Source of the DNA: DRKI01 sp011051875
GTDB taxonomy: Bacteria; Desulfobacterota; Desulfobulbia; Desulfobulbales; Desulfobulbaceae
DNA length: 64,000 bases
NCBI GenBank assembly: GCA_026990385.1
Contig: JALXDL010000046.1
Span: 3,699 to 67,698, forward strand
Reading direction: 5' to 3'
Shown here: piece by piece, positions 25,503 to 34,258 of the stretch
How the letters are laid out: every line of letters starts with the position of its first letter
Numbering within the stretch: position 1 is the first letter of the stretch
The notes under the pieces: model-generated
What the model saw: only the letters and a program-made list of their open reading frames with translations
Database searches by the model: none
What the model was told of the DNA's origin: nothing
Position numbers and translations under genes: made by a program

Positions 25503-26600
25503 TCAGCCCGCCGCTGATCCGGCGTCCCTGTCACGGGCCGCGATCCCGGCCTCTTCCATGATACGGTCTCCCGCCCGCCGCACCTGTTCCATGGCGGCAC
25601 GGTGGCGGATGGTTTCCTGTTCCACGGCGCCCTCTGCCCGGGCCCTGACCGTCTCCTTTTCCAGTTCTTTGACGTGCAGGGCGTGCAGGACCGGGGCAAT
25701 GGCCATGGTGATGGTGGCAAAGGCGAGCATGATCCCGGCCTCCATGAGGAGCGAGACCAGGATGGAGAAGAAAAAGACGAACTGGAGGGGCTGCCAGCGG
25801 TGGTGGAAGATGGCGTCCACCGTGGTGAGCAGGGCCACGATGCGGGGATCGTTCACCTCCGGGTCAGTGGCAAAGTCGGCCCGGAGCACCTGTTGCCGCT
25901 GCCTGGCCGTCTCTGCGCGCAGGCTCGCCAGTTCCTGGTCCAGCCGCGCCTCCATGGCGTTGGCGGACCGCAGGTGGCGCTGCCTGGCCGTGTCGAGTTC
26001 CCGGGCAAGAAGCTCCTTCTCCCCCTGCAGGCGACGGTCGATCTCCCGGTAGCGCGGTCCCCTGAAGACGCCGTTGACCACGTTGTCCATCTCCCGGTGC
26101 AGCATGGTCTCCAGGGTCGCGATCCCGCCGGCGTGGAGGCCGGTGATGGCGGCGATCTCCCGCTGCTGCCTCTCCAGCAGGAGCTTGCGCCGCTCGGCGT
26201 ACCTGGCGCGGATCCGGTCAGCCTGGTCGCGGGAGCGGGCCATGACCGCTGCCAGCCGCTGCTTCCTGATCCTGGCCAGGTTGGGCCGGTCCAGGTGGGC
26301 GGTGAAAAAGAGCATGGAGCAGAGCATGGACAGGGCAAAGAGGCCGAAGCGGAACAAGAACGAGGTGATCCGCACCGACAGGGGATAGGCCTCGGCCGAG
26401 AGATAGCCGAGGTAGTAGTGCCAGATGACCGCGGCCACCTTGCCGCCTTCCAGGGTGAGAGAGAGGAACAGGGCCAGGAGGGCGGGACTGAGAAAGTGGA
26501 GCAGGATGCGGTACTCGATGAGAAAGGAGCAGAGGAACAGGCCGCAGCCGACCAGGAGCTGGCCTGCCCAGGAGCCGGTGAAGAAGAGATTGGTGCGCAT
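25503..26600 (-). CDS. Membrane-anchored coiled-coil protein of unknown function
   Basis: The product has 365 residues, starting at 26600 after GGAGGAG. Hydrophobic helices lie near residues 9-50 and 75-100 and near 270-300; between them runs a long charged coiled coil (about 105-250, rich in Arg, Glu, Gln and Ala). A further charged helix forms the C-terminus. I recognise no family. It lies 52 bases upstream of the other coiled-coil gene and faces the same way as cas2-cas1-RT. A membrane protein in this position is unusual for adaptation modules. Confidence 0.7.
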   Translation of the reverse strand: MRTNLFFTGSWAGQLLVGCGLFLCSFLIEYRILLHFLSPALLALFLSLTLEGGKVAAVIWHYYLGYLSAEAYPLSVRITSFLFRFGLFALSMLCSMLFFTAHLDRPNLARIRKQRLAAVMARSRDQADRIRARYAERRKLLLERQQREIAAITGLHAGGIATLETMLHREMDNVVNGVFRGPRYREIDRRLQGEKELLARELDTARQRHLRSANAMEARLDQELASLRAETARQRQQVLRADFATDPEVNDPRIVALLTTVDAIFHHRWQPLQFVFFFSILVSLLMEAGIMLAFATITMAIAPVLHALHVKELEKETVRARAEGAVEQETIRHRAAMEQVRRAGDRIMEEAGIAARDRDAGSAAG

Positions 26601-26726
26601 TGCCGTCTCCTCCGGGGGTGGTATTTTTTCGTGGAATGTCGCGGGACCTTCCCGGGGCCACTGGTGAAAAACGTACCGGGAAATTCGAAATTTTGCCAGA
26701 TAAAGAACCGTATTACAGCAAGATAA

Positions 26727-26740
26727 ACTCCAATTGGAGT
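26727..26740. promoter_or_regulatory. 14-bp perfect palindrome in the divergent promoter region
   Basis: ACTCCAATTGGAGT is a perfect inverted repeat between two divergent genes (starts at 26600 minus and 26760 plus), 19 bases before the rightward start. It looks like a dimeric repressor operator; the 160-base region is AT-rich on this side. No regulator gene lies next to it. Confidence 0.45.
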
Positions 26741-26759
26741 AAATGATTGGAGCTGGGCC

Positions 26760-27608
26760 ATGGAGTTCCTGAAAGTACGGGAGGTGCGGGAGAACAGGGC
26801 GGCCGTGCTGGCCGCATTCGAGGAGCTGATGGCCAACCGGGTCGTGGTCGGCCGGCCCGGGGCCCGGCAGTGGCGGTTCTTCAGGGGGTGTGCCGAGCGG
26901 CTGCTGGCAATCGACGGCGAGGATGCCCGGGCGTTTGCCGATATCCCCAGGGCGACCGCTGCCCAGTACAAGTTCGAGGTGGAGCGCAGGTTGCAGCAGT
27001 ACTACCAGGCGCCGGGCAAGAGAAACGAGTACGTCTTTGTCCTTGTGCACGCCAGCCGCCTGCAGTGGCTGGGATTGTCCGCTGCCGACTATCCCTGCCT
27101 GGCCGGATACGCGCTCCTGGTGCGGGACATGGCCGGGAGCGAGGAGGTCCGGGTCGTCATCGGCCGCGAGCTGACCGAGTACCTGGAGCGGGTGGTGGCC
27201 CGGGGCATGGAGGCCGAGCTGCAGGCCTACCTGGCCCTGCCGGAGATCGACCTGGCCGGTCTTGATCCCTGGTTTGTCCGGGACGGTCCCGCCATGCGGC
27301 GGATCGCGTCGGTGGTGAAGGGCTGCGCCGGCAGGGGGTGGACCCTGCAGAGCCCCATGAATCCCTCCACCTGCCAGTTGCTCTCCGTGCAGGTAAAAAA
27401 GGTGCGCGGCAATGACGCCGAGGTGGCCACCCGGGAGTACTGGTACCTCCGGTGGTGGGACCGGCGCAGGAAAAAATACGCCTATGTCTACCAGGAGACC
27501 AACCGCCAGGTGTACATCCTGAAAAAGATCAACGGCCAGTGGCGCATCTTCCAGAACATTCGCCCCCAGCCCCGTTCATCCCAGCCGCGGCGCTGGAAAC
27601 GGCAGTGA
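26760..27608 (+). CDS. Unknown soluble protein divergent from the adaptation operon
   Basis: The product has 282 residues, with GGAG 7 bases before the ATG. The N-terminal two thirds are mixed helical with no recognised motif. The last 80 residues (AEVATREYWYLRWWDRRRKKYAYVY, then YILKKINGQWRIFQN) look like the beta-sheet end of an NTF2/SnoaL-like fold. There is no membrane segment. It is monocistronic as far as visible and shares a promoter region with the membrane coiled-coil gene. Confidence 0.65.
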   Translation: MEFLKVREVRENRAAVLAAFEELMANRVVVGRPGARQWRFFRGCAERLLAIDGEDARAFADIPRATAAQYKFEVERRLQQYYQAPGKRNEYVFVLVHASRLQWLGLSAADYPCLAGYALLVRDMAGSEEVRVVIGRELTEYLERVVARGMEAELQAYLALPEIDLAGLDPWFVRDGPAMRRIASVVKGCAGRGWTLQSPMNPSTCQLLSVQVKKVRGNDAEVATREYWYLRWWDRRRKKYAYVYQETNRQVYILKKINGQWRIFQNIRPQPRSSQPRRWKRQ

Positions 27609-27747
27609 GGGGTGGTCTCAGCGATCTTTTTTTGTCCTGTTCAGGGCCGGCAACAGGAGCAACAGCATCATGGGCAATTAAAGTTGGCCGGTCGCACCGC
27701 CTGCTGATCCTCTGGCCTTTTTCCCTGCATGAGCTGGGCCACACACG

Positions 27748-28015
27748 GACACCTGTGGTGCATGCGATTGGCACATAATCCTTCATGCCCGCAGAGCGGG
27801 CACAACCAACGTGACACCGCAGAGCGGTGTCACGAGGTGGAAGACGAGAGGTGTCGCGTGGTGGAAGATGAGTGGTGTCACGAGGTTGATGTGGCGCCCG
27901 GGGTTCAGGAGAGAATCGCTCTTGTTGCACCGCTCTGCGGTGCAACACCTCACCAGGCGCTCTGCGCCATTTGCGTACTGCTTCCGTTTTCAGTTTTCAG
28001 TAGTCAGTAACTGAA
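27748..28015 (+). repeat. Left arm of long inverted repeat around vapBC
   Basis: This arm matches the reverse complement of 28871-29241. It contains four hairpins with a shared three-base loop: GCCCGC-AGA-GCGGGC (27787-27801), a 10-bp stem at 27811-27833, a 10-bp stem at 27924-27946 and GGCGC-TCT-GCGCC (27956-27968). Between the second and third lie about two 24-bp tandem units of the GTGTCACGAGGTGGAAG type. Short open frames here are repeat translations, not genes. The rest of 27609-28106 holds no gene, only a direct copy of a 20-base segment (28028-28047, also at 29231-29250). Confidence 0.8.
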
Positions 28016-28106
28016 GTACACAATTCACCACAGGTGTCTTGTCCAAAGGCATTGAAACCCCTGCGGCTTATAGACCTGTTGATGAGGTAAGAGTTCGCGG
28101 ATGGCT

Positions 28107-28535
28107 TCATTGATCAACACTGGAGGGTTGACAAGATATCCAATTTTCAATGTGAAGATCAGGGACGCGGGAAAATTCTTTTTCGTTATTGGTAATCAGA
28201 ATGCAATTAACAGAAAGCGCGTGAGCCGCAATAAGCATGTCGAGAGAACCGATGGGAGTCCCTTGTTTTTCAAGGCAAGATCGAATCTTACCATAATATT
28301 GAGCAGCCTCGTCCCCGTAAGGTAAAATTTCGAGTGGTGCAACAAATTGGGAGAGCGCTAATTGGTTCTGGTCAGGTTTCGAACTTTTCATAACCCCGTA
28401 TTCAAGCTCACTTAATGTTATGGAGGAAATGGCTAGACTTGATATCGGGAGCCGCCGAAAGCGATTAATCACATTTTCTGGCTTTTTCTTGATGATATAA
28501 ATACAAATAGTTGTGTCGAGAAGGTACGAAATCAT
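28107..28535 (-). CDS. vapC: VapC-type PIN-domain toxin
   Basis: The product has 142 residues. The PIN fold acidic residues are visible: YLLDTTICIYIIKKK (first Asp), TLSELEYGV (Glu), GSLDMLIAAHA (Asp) and ILITNNEKEFSRV (Asn/Glu end motif). The family consists of RNases that cut tRNA or rRNA. It overlaps its antitoxin gene by four bases. The gene is distinctly more AT-rich than the surrounding cas genes, suggesting separate acquisition. Confidence 0.9.
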   Translation of the reverse strand: MISYLLDTTICIYIIKKKPENVINRFRRLPISSLAISSITLSELEYGVMKSSKPDQNQLALSQFVAPLEILPYGDEAAQYYGKIRSCLEKQGTPIGSLDMLIAAHALSVNCILITNNEKEFSRVPDLHIENWISCQPSSVDQ

Positions 28536-28759
28536 AGTTCTTCCCGACGGTCTTGGGGTGGCTGGCTTCTCTCTTCCATAAAATCGTCAGAAAATTGATC
28601 GAGGCTATTCGCCAATACTGACCACGGGTCATCTTTTGGAATAAGGAGAACAATTTTTCCAATTTTGTTGATGTAAACATCGTCGCCAGAGAAACGAAAT
28701 TCTTTGGGTAAACGTATTGCCTGGCTTCGGCCGTTGGTAAAAATCTTGGCTGTTTGCAT
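28532..28759 (-). CDS. vapB: VapB-type antitoxin, AbrB/SpoVT fold
   Basis: The product has 75 residues starting at the ATG at 28759, 6 bases after GGAGG; a TTG six bases earlier is too close to that site. The N-terminus QTAKIFTNGRSQAIRLPKEF is the swapped-hairpin DNA-binding pattern. The tail is the charged toxin-binding part. It precedes vapC with a four-base overlap and presumably represses its own AT-rich promoter in 28771-28860. Confidence 0.9.
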   Translation of the reverse strand: MQTAKIFTNGRSQAIRLPKEFRFSGDDVYINKIGKIVLLIPKDDPWSVLANSLDQFSDDFMEERSQPPQDRREEL

Positions 28760-28870
28760 AATCAACCTCCTTGTGGGTATACAGACCTCGTTAAATAGTA
28801 TGACAAGCTGTTTGTAACATATAGATATATCAAGATATTACATGACAGTTGGACGCAAGGCGGTCTGAGC

Positions 28871-29241
28871 TTTCAGTTACTGACTGACAACAGGAGCAGT
28901 ACGCAAATGGCGCAGAGCGCCTGGTGAGATGTTGCACCGCAGAGCGGTGCAACAAGAGCAACCACCCTTCAGGTTCTCCCCTGAACTGCGGGCGCCACCT
29001 CAACTTCGTGACGCCGCTTGGTTGCCACTGCGTGACGCCGCTCGTCTTCTACTTCGTAACACCACTCGCCTTCACTTTACCTCGTGACACCGCTCGTCTT
29101 TCACCTCGTAACACCGCTCGTCTTCCATCTCGTGACACCGCTCTGCGGTGTCACGTTGGTTGTGCCCGCTTTGCGGGCATGGATGATTATGTGCCAAGTC
29201 GCAGAATGTATACCACGTGTACGCAATGCACCACAGGTGTC
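28871..29241 (-). repeat. Right arm of long inverted repeat around vapBC
   Basis: It is the inverted counterpart of 27748-28015 and carries the same four hairpins in mirrored order: 28909-28921, 28931-28953, 29132-29154 and 29164-29178 (this last with a TTT loop). It is longer because the 24-bp tandem units (each starting CGTGACRCCGCT or a variant) number five or six, between about 29008 and 29131. Beyond the arm, 29251-29339 shows nothing but the cas6 end. No gene is present from 28766 to 29339. Confidence 0.8.
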
Positions 29242-29339
29242 TTGTCCAAAAATACAACCATAGTTATTGGAGCCTTACGAGGTGTGGTATATATCCTGTT
29301 CCGGGGCTTGTCAAAAAATAAAAAGTACGTCGAATATAC

Positions 29340-30350
29340 TTACTCCACGACCTGCAAATGGTACCTGCCAAAGCCCTTGCCGGCCTGTTTGCCCACGCCC
29401 AGCCACTGGCCCAGGTAGAGCCAGGGCCAGAGCGGGGCACAGTCGGCAAGGCGCATCAGGAAATCGCCCCGGATGGCCAGGAACCGTTTCCTGTTGGCGT
29501 GGTAGCTGTAGCCGGGCTCGGCCCGGATGTCGCCGTCCAGGAAAAAGGGCATGGCCGCCAGCTCTTTCAGGCGGCGGAAGTCAGCGTCCAGTGGGTGGCC
29601 CGCGTATGGCTCGTGCATGGCCGAGATCCTGCGGATGATCTGCATCACCAGGCGGCTACCGTCAAATCCCTGGTCAAGGTCGGTGTCGGACGGCAGGAGG
29701 TAGGGGCTGAGAAAGAGAAAGCGGATCGTGCGGGGCGCCTCCGGGATGGTTACCTGCGCCGGCCGGCCGGGCCTCATCCCGTGCCGGCCGTGCGCGACCA
29801 GGCGCTCGGGCGGTTGCGGTCCGTCCTGGACCACCTCTGCCAGGGAAAAACGGGCCCGTTTCCTGCCCAGGCCCAGGCGGCCCGCGTCTTCCATGGCGCG
29901 GATCACGGCGGGCAGCCGCTCATTGGCCGTGCCGACCAGTGCCAGGCGGACGGAGAAGGTCGATGCCGGCGGCACGCGGGAGGCATGATCCCGTACCCGG
30001 CAGCGGAAGACAAGCGGCGGTGGCACCGTGTGCATATGCCGGGTGATGCCGTGCCGTTCATGCGGCCGGTTGAAACCCATGAGCAGGAAGGCGTAGTCGC
30101 AGTCAAAGCGCAGGGGACAGGCGCGGCACTTCTCGCCCTCCCGGATGCAGGAGGATCGTTTCAGGGCGAGGCCGAAGACACTGCGCCACAGGGGATCGGC
30201 CAGGGCGGGCAGGGAGACGGTATCCTCGGCCCGGCAGGTGAACCGGTAGGTGGCCAGGGGAAGGGCAAAGGGCGGAACATCCGCGACCCGGTCCGCAGCC
30301 GTATGCGTCCTGTCCCCGGGGACGATGCCGCCTGCCAGGCACCTTCTCAC
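29340..30350 (-). CDS. cas6: CRISPR pre-crRNA endoribonuclease Cas6
   Basis: The product has 336 residues from a GTG at 30350 that overlaps the CHAT gene stop (GTGA). Features of the Cas6/RAMP family with a cysteine motif are visible: EGEKCRACPLRFDCDYAFLLMG in the middle, and the C-terminal YLGQWLGVGKQAGKGFGRYH, the glycine-rich loop. It would cut the array transcript beside the repeat stem to leave an ATTGAGAC handle. No GTG alternative is excluded; the frame is open much further upstream inside the CHAT gene. Confidence 0.85.
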   Translation of the reverse strand: MRRCLAGGIVPGDRTHTAADRVADVPPFALPLATYRFTCRAEDTVSLPALADPLWRSVFGLALKRSSCIREGEKCRACPLRFDCDYAFLLMGFNRPHERHGITRHMHTVPPPLVFRCRVRDHASRVPPASTFSVRLALVGTANERLPAVIRAMEDAGRLGLGRKRARFSLAEVVQDGPQPPERLVAHGRHGMRPGRPAQVTIPEAPRTIRFLFLSPYLLPSDTDLDQGFDGSRLVMQIIRRISAMHEPYAGHPLDADFRRLKELAAMPFFLDGDIRAEPGYSYHANRKRFLAIRGDFLMRLADCAPLWPWLYLGQWLGVGKQAGKGFGRYHLQVVE

Positions 30351-32368
30351 GGGCACTGCCTGCCCTCCAGCGTCTCGCACAGCTCCGTAGCCAGCCTTTT
30401 CAGCCGGTTCCGTATGTTCCCCCATTCTTCCGTTTTTGCCTCCTGCGCACGGTCGGCCGGCAGGATCTCGCTCCACCAGTCCACGTATCGGCGCATCTGC
30501 CTCCGACTCGAGGCAACCGGAAAATCGGCGCCGTGGTCGCGGATGAACATGGCCTGTCTCTTGGCGGTTACGGCATACTCGTCGCCCTTGCCGGCACAGC
30601 AGGCGTCCCGGAGGAGGTTCAGCTCCATGGCGCTGGCATAGGCCCAGATCTGCCTGTCGCTGCTGTTGGGGGCTGTCATGTCCACCCTGGCGGAATAGAG
30701 GGCAGTGTGCCATTTTTCCATGTCATCCGGGGTCAGCCTGCCGCACAGGACCAGTTGCAGGGAAAGGTACTGGGTCAGGCTCCAGTGGGGCGAGCGTTTT
30801 TTCACCACCCCGGTCTCTGTCTCGCCGATGGCCGCCTCGGCAGCTTTGCGGTACAGCCGTTTCGCCTTCCTGAGTTCCCGCAGGACTTCCCCGGTCCGCT
30901 CCCCGTTCTGCCGGTGCAATACCTGCGCCTTTCGCTTGGCTATGGAGCCCTTGAGGGCCAGCGCCTCGGTGGCGAAACAGGGATCGTCCGGCAGGTTGGC
31001 GGTTTCCCGGTCCAGCCGGTCCAGGAGGGGCTTGATCCCGGAATGGCAGTCCGCGTTGGCCCCTTGGTTGCAGCTCGCGCCGTTGCCGCACCTGTCGATG
31101 GAGTGGAGGATGTTGTCGATGACCTGTTTCTGCCGCCTGTAGAAGTGGCGGGGTAACTGGTCGTCGATGTCCGGGGGCAGGGCGATGTAGCCGACCAGGG
31201 AAGCCCAGTCGTGGTTGCCGCATTCCCGGCCGGTGAACAGGGCGCGCCGGGCCTCGTGCAGGGCGATGCGCGGATCGTCGCCCCGGAGAAGGTGAGTATA
31301 GATGGAGCTGGTCATGCGGATGGAGCCGTTGAAGGTGAGGGGAAACTGGGCGCCGAAGACCACGGGCACGCCTTCTTCGTGCATCAGGTGGGCGAAACTG
31401 CCGTGGCTGTAGACCACGTCCCCGGCCGAGGCGATATCGCAGTTGGCCAGGGTGACCACCACGGGCAGTCCTTCACCGGTCTGGTTGCACCGGCGGTGCA
31501 TGCTCCCGCCCAGGGCCGAGGCCAACCGTTCGGCACCGATCACCTCCCGGCCTGTCTTCTGCGGGTTCAGCAGCGCGACACCCACCTGGTTGCCCGGTTT
31601 GTGGGGATCCCTGGCGCCATGGGCCAGGATATGCACGTGGGTGAAGGGACCGGCGGCGGCACAGGCCTCACGGACATCGGACAGTGAACCATTGGGGCAG
31701 AAGACAAGCATATGTTCGAGAAGGTTGGCGATCCTGTCTCCTGTGGGGTCGTTTGCGCTTGGCATGCCGTGGTTGCGCCGCAGCTCCTCCGGCAGCCACG
31801 GGTCCATGGCTTCGAACAGGGCCCGAAGATGGGCGACCACCAGTTGTTCCGGTACATCGGCGGTGATGAAGAGGATTCGGGGTTCGTCGGGCCAGCGCAC
31901 CGGTGGGTGGGTCATGGAGCGGGTGCCGCGGGTGATGCAGACCGGCGCCTTGTTCTGGGTGGCCAGCCAGCTTGCGGGGCTGCCGATGCAGCCTTCGGGG
32001 ACCTTGGAGATCTCGAAGGGAATCAGGGAAAGTTCGGTGGCCGACAGGACGATCTGCAGCTCCATCAGGGCCTGGTCATGGTTGGCACCGTCGTGGAGCT
32101 GGGGGACGAGGCCGGGGTTGGCCTCCAGGATCGCGGTGACCTCGGCCCCTGTCCGCGCCAGGATGGCGTGGCTGCTTGCCGGATCGCGACCGGGATGATA
32201 CCTGAGTCGGTCAAGACGGTCCAGGAGCACCTGGTGCTCATAGGGGATCGAGATCGAGGTGACCCCGACCTTGCCGCAGACACCAAGGTAGCGGGTGAGG
32301 GGGGAGAGAAGCTGGTTGTTGGGCGGGCCATGCCGAAGCAGCTCGAGGCGGATGGTGCGGATCTTCAT
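30347..32368 (-). CDS. CHAT-domain caspase-like protease
   Basis: The product has 673 residues. A CHAT protease domain spans roughly 160-400 with catalytic His250 in HVHILAHGARDP and Cys310 in VVVTLANCDIASAGD, followed by a helix VVFGAQFPLTFNGSIRMT. The N-terminus (1-150) and the helical C-terminus (400-673, several cysteines near 430-445) are unassigned. Four-base overlaps on both sides tie it to the metallophosphoesterase and Cas6. CHAT proteases act as effectors in some type III systems (the Cas7-11 associated protease); here it sits with a Cmr-type complex. Its trigger and substrate are unknown. Confidence 0.85.
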   Translation of the reverse strand: MKIRTIRLELLRHGPPNNQLLSPLTRYLGVCGKVGVTSISIPYEHQVLLDRLDRLRYHPGRDPASSHAILARTGAEVTAILEANPGLVPQLHDGANHDQALMELQIVLSATELSLIPFEISKVPEGCIGSPASWLATQNKAPVCITRGTRSMTHPPVRWPDEPRILFITADVPEQLVVAHLRALFEAMDPWLPEELRRNHGMPSANDPTGDRIANLLEHMLVFCPNGSLSDVREACAAAGPFTHVHILAHGARDPHKPGNQVGVALLNPQKTGREVIGAERLASALGGSMHRRCNQTGEGLPVVVTLANCDIASAGDVVYSHGSFAHLMHEEGVPVVFGAQFPLTFNGSIRMTSSIYTHLLRGDDPRIALHEARRALFTGRECGNHDWASLVGYIALPPDIDDQLPRHFYRRQKQVIDNILHSIDRCGNGASCNQGANADCHSGIKPLLDRLDRETANLPDDPCFATEALALKGSIAKRKAQVLHRQNGERTGEVLRELRKAKRLYRKAAEAAIGETETGVVKKRSPHWSLTQYLSLQLVLCGRLTPDDMEKWHTALYSARVDMTAPNSSDRQIWAYASAMELNLLRDACCAGKGDEYAVTAKRQAMFIRDHGADFPVASSRRQMRRYVDWWSEILPADRAQEAKTEEWGNIRNRLKRLATELCETLEGRQCP

Positions 32369-33891
32369 GGTGTCCTGATGAATTGTGCACTGAGGTTGAC
32401 GTCGGTCAGGCCGCCGTCCGGGTTGGCCTGGAGGAGCTTGCCCGAGGTCCCGCCGTCCCCTGCCCGAAGGTGGGCAAGGGTGTACTCTTTCCTGATCATG
32501 GCCGGCGTCAACCTTTCCAGTTCAGCGGCGCCGGCGCCCTCCTGCAGGGCCTTGAAGACCTTGGCGAACCTTTTTTGGTCATCCAGCAGGTCGGCGGGAA
32601 AACAGAGGACATCGGTCCAGGTTCCGGTGTTGAGATAGAGTTGCCCGGCCGCCAGGCCGAGGGAACGGGGCAGGTGGGTGTGGCCGGCCACGAGGAAATG
32701 GACGTCCGCGCCGATCAGCGTGTCCCGGTTTTTCGAGATCCTGTCCGGGGTCGAGAGTGCAATGCTTCGGTCTTCCCCGAGCGTCTCCCGGAGGGTCTTA
32801 CGGAGTTGTTCCGCCCGTTCGGTTCGGGAACCGACCATATCCATCCATGTGGGGAGGTAGGGGGATAAGACGTGCAATAGCTGGTCCGCCATGGGCCCGG
32901 TCCAGTCGTCAAGATCCTCGAGTCGTCTGTCTTGCTGGTATTGTCTCCAGGCCGTTTCAAGCAGCGCGTCATGGCTCAGGGCCGGCGCCATCACGGCCAT
33001 CACATCCCGCAGTTCCTTCAGGCCCTGCAGGGGCTCGGCAAGGGATTCCGGCAGATCCGGGGATGCAAGCAGGTCCGTCATCTCCTTTTCCCCGAGAACG
33101 GGAAAGGTCGGAAGGTACCGGAACCAATCGGGCAAAACGCCCGGCAACCGCCGAATCCATCCCGCCAGTTCGGATTTTTTCTCCACCACGGCATAAAGGA
33201 CGGCCAGGACCACTGGTATTTCCGGCTTGAGCAGGTCCACGAACCGATAGCTGCCCTTGATCTTGTTGAGCACCTCGATCACCAGCCGCGTGCCGGCATT
33301 GGCCCGGAAGTCGGGCGGGGTCCTGGCGCTGTTGCGGGCGGACTTGATGGCGAGCAGCTTGCTGAAGTCGACCTTGTTCCAGGCATCGGTCTCGTTGCCG
33401 TGGACAAAAAGCGCCTTGCATCCACCCACGCGGCAACAGTAGCCGCTGCCATCGGCAATGATGTGGATACGGTCGCGGGCCACCGGATCATCTCCGGCCA
33501 GGCGGGAGAGAAGCGCGTGCTGGACCGCGGGCAGGCAGAGCTCCAGGTCGTGGTTGCCCAGGTTGATGACCAGGACATTGCGGGGGGTGGCGACAAACCG
33601 GGCCAGGGCCTCGAAGACCGGTGCAAAGGCCGGGTCGGCGATGACGCGTTCCAGGTCCGCTACCGCCCCCTGGTGGTTGAAATAGCGGTTCGGATGTTCG
33701 GCCAGGAAATCGATAAAGTCGCCATTGATCACCAGGGCCAGCCGCTCTTCCGCCGCCATGTTCTCGCGCAGCCGGTCAATGACGCCGGCAAGGAGGGGGC
33801 CCTGCGAAAACATCTGGAAACCCTGCCTGCCCCCCAGGTGCAGGTCGGATATGGAATAGAGCTGGTCAAAACGTGGTGGATAGCTGTCCAT
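32365..33891 (-). CDS. Calcineurin-like metallophosphoesterase
   Basis: The product has 508 residues from the ATG at 33891. Metal-ligand motifs are in order: DLH (16-18), GD (57-58), GNHD (112-115), VHGNE and, near the C-terminus, GHTH. A 150-residue helical insertion separates the last two. It is first in the leftward operon and overlaps the CHAT start by four bases. Possible roles are removal of a nucleotide second messenger or a nuclease effector; both are inference. No membrane segment is evident. Confidence 0.85.
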   Translation of the reverse strand: MDSYPPRFDQLYSISDLHLGGRQGFQMFSQGPLLAGVIDRLRENMAAEERLALVINGDFIDFLAEHPNRYFNHQGAVADLERVIADPAFAPVFEALARFVATPRNVLVINLGNHDLELCLPAVQHALLSRLAGDDPVARDRIHIIADGSGYCCRVGGCKALFVHGNETDAWNKVDFSKLLAIKSARNSARTPPDFRANAGTRLVIEVLNKIKGSYRFVDLLKPEIPVVLAVLYAVVEKKSELAGWIRRLPGVLPDWFRYLPTFPVLGEKEMTDLLASPDLPESLAEPLQGLKELRDVMAVMAPALSHDALLETAWRQYQQDRRLEDLDDWTGPMADQLLHVLSPYLPTWMDMVGSRTERAEQLRKTLRETLGEDRSIALSTPDRISKNRDTLIGADVHFLVAGHTHLPRSLGLAAGQLYLNTGTWTDVLCFPADLLDDQKRFAKVFKALQEGAGAAELERLTPAMIRKEYTLAHLRAGDGGTSGKLLQANPDGGLTDVNLSAQFIRTP

Positions 33892-34258
33892 GGCAGAGGA
33901 GATGGTGGGAAAAGGGAACAGAAAAGGCCGCAACCGGAAATCTGACCCTACCACAGGTGAAAGATATTGTAAATCGATGTTGTTTCGTCAGGTTATGGCT
34001 GTCTGTAAAAAAATACAGGCGGTGAATTCGCTGAAAACCGTTGCGCGGCAAGGAAAATCGGCCAACGGCCACCCTGTGGGCGGCTGACGTCTAAGCTATT
34101 TTATTTGCATTAAAAAATCGTGGTGTTACATTGAATGCCCAGCAACCCTGGCCCAGGGGGCCAGGGTTCTCCAGTCATCCGGAAAAAACCGCGCCGGTCC
34201 CGGTGCCCTGACCCGCCGTGACCCCGCCTGCCTCATCCGGCAAACCTCCACGCCACGG
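33892..34258. promoter_or_regulatory. Divergent promoter region between MPE-CHAT-cas6 and the SIR2-cmr operon
   Basis: No gene is visible. An AT-rich centre (about 33950-34135) contrasts with its flanks and probably holds promoters for both operons. A short stem CTGTA-AAAAAA-TACAG lies at 34003-34018. A strong hairpin with a 10-bp perfect stem (AACCCTGGCC at 34144-34153, its complement at 34159-34168) lies in the 5' leader of the rightward operon; it has no T-run, so regulation rather than termination is likely. I could not fix a -35/-10 pair. Confidence 0.5.

Noticed and set aside
27811..28014. Short frames in the inverted-repeat arms, also at 28924-29418
   Set aside because: Their translations are made from hairpins and 24-bp repeats; there are no ribosome sites and both strands are equally open.
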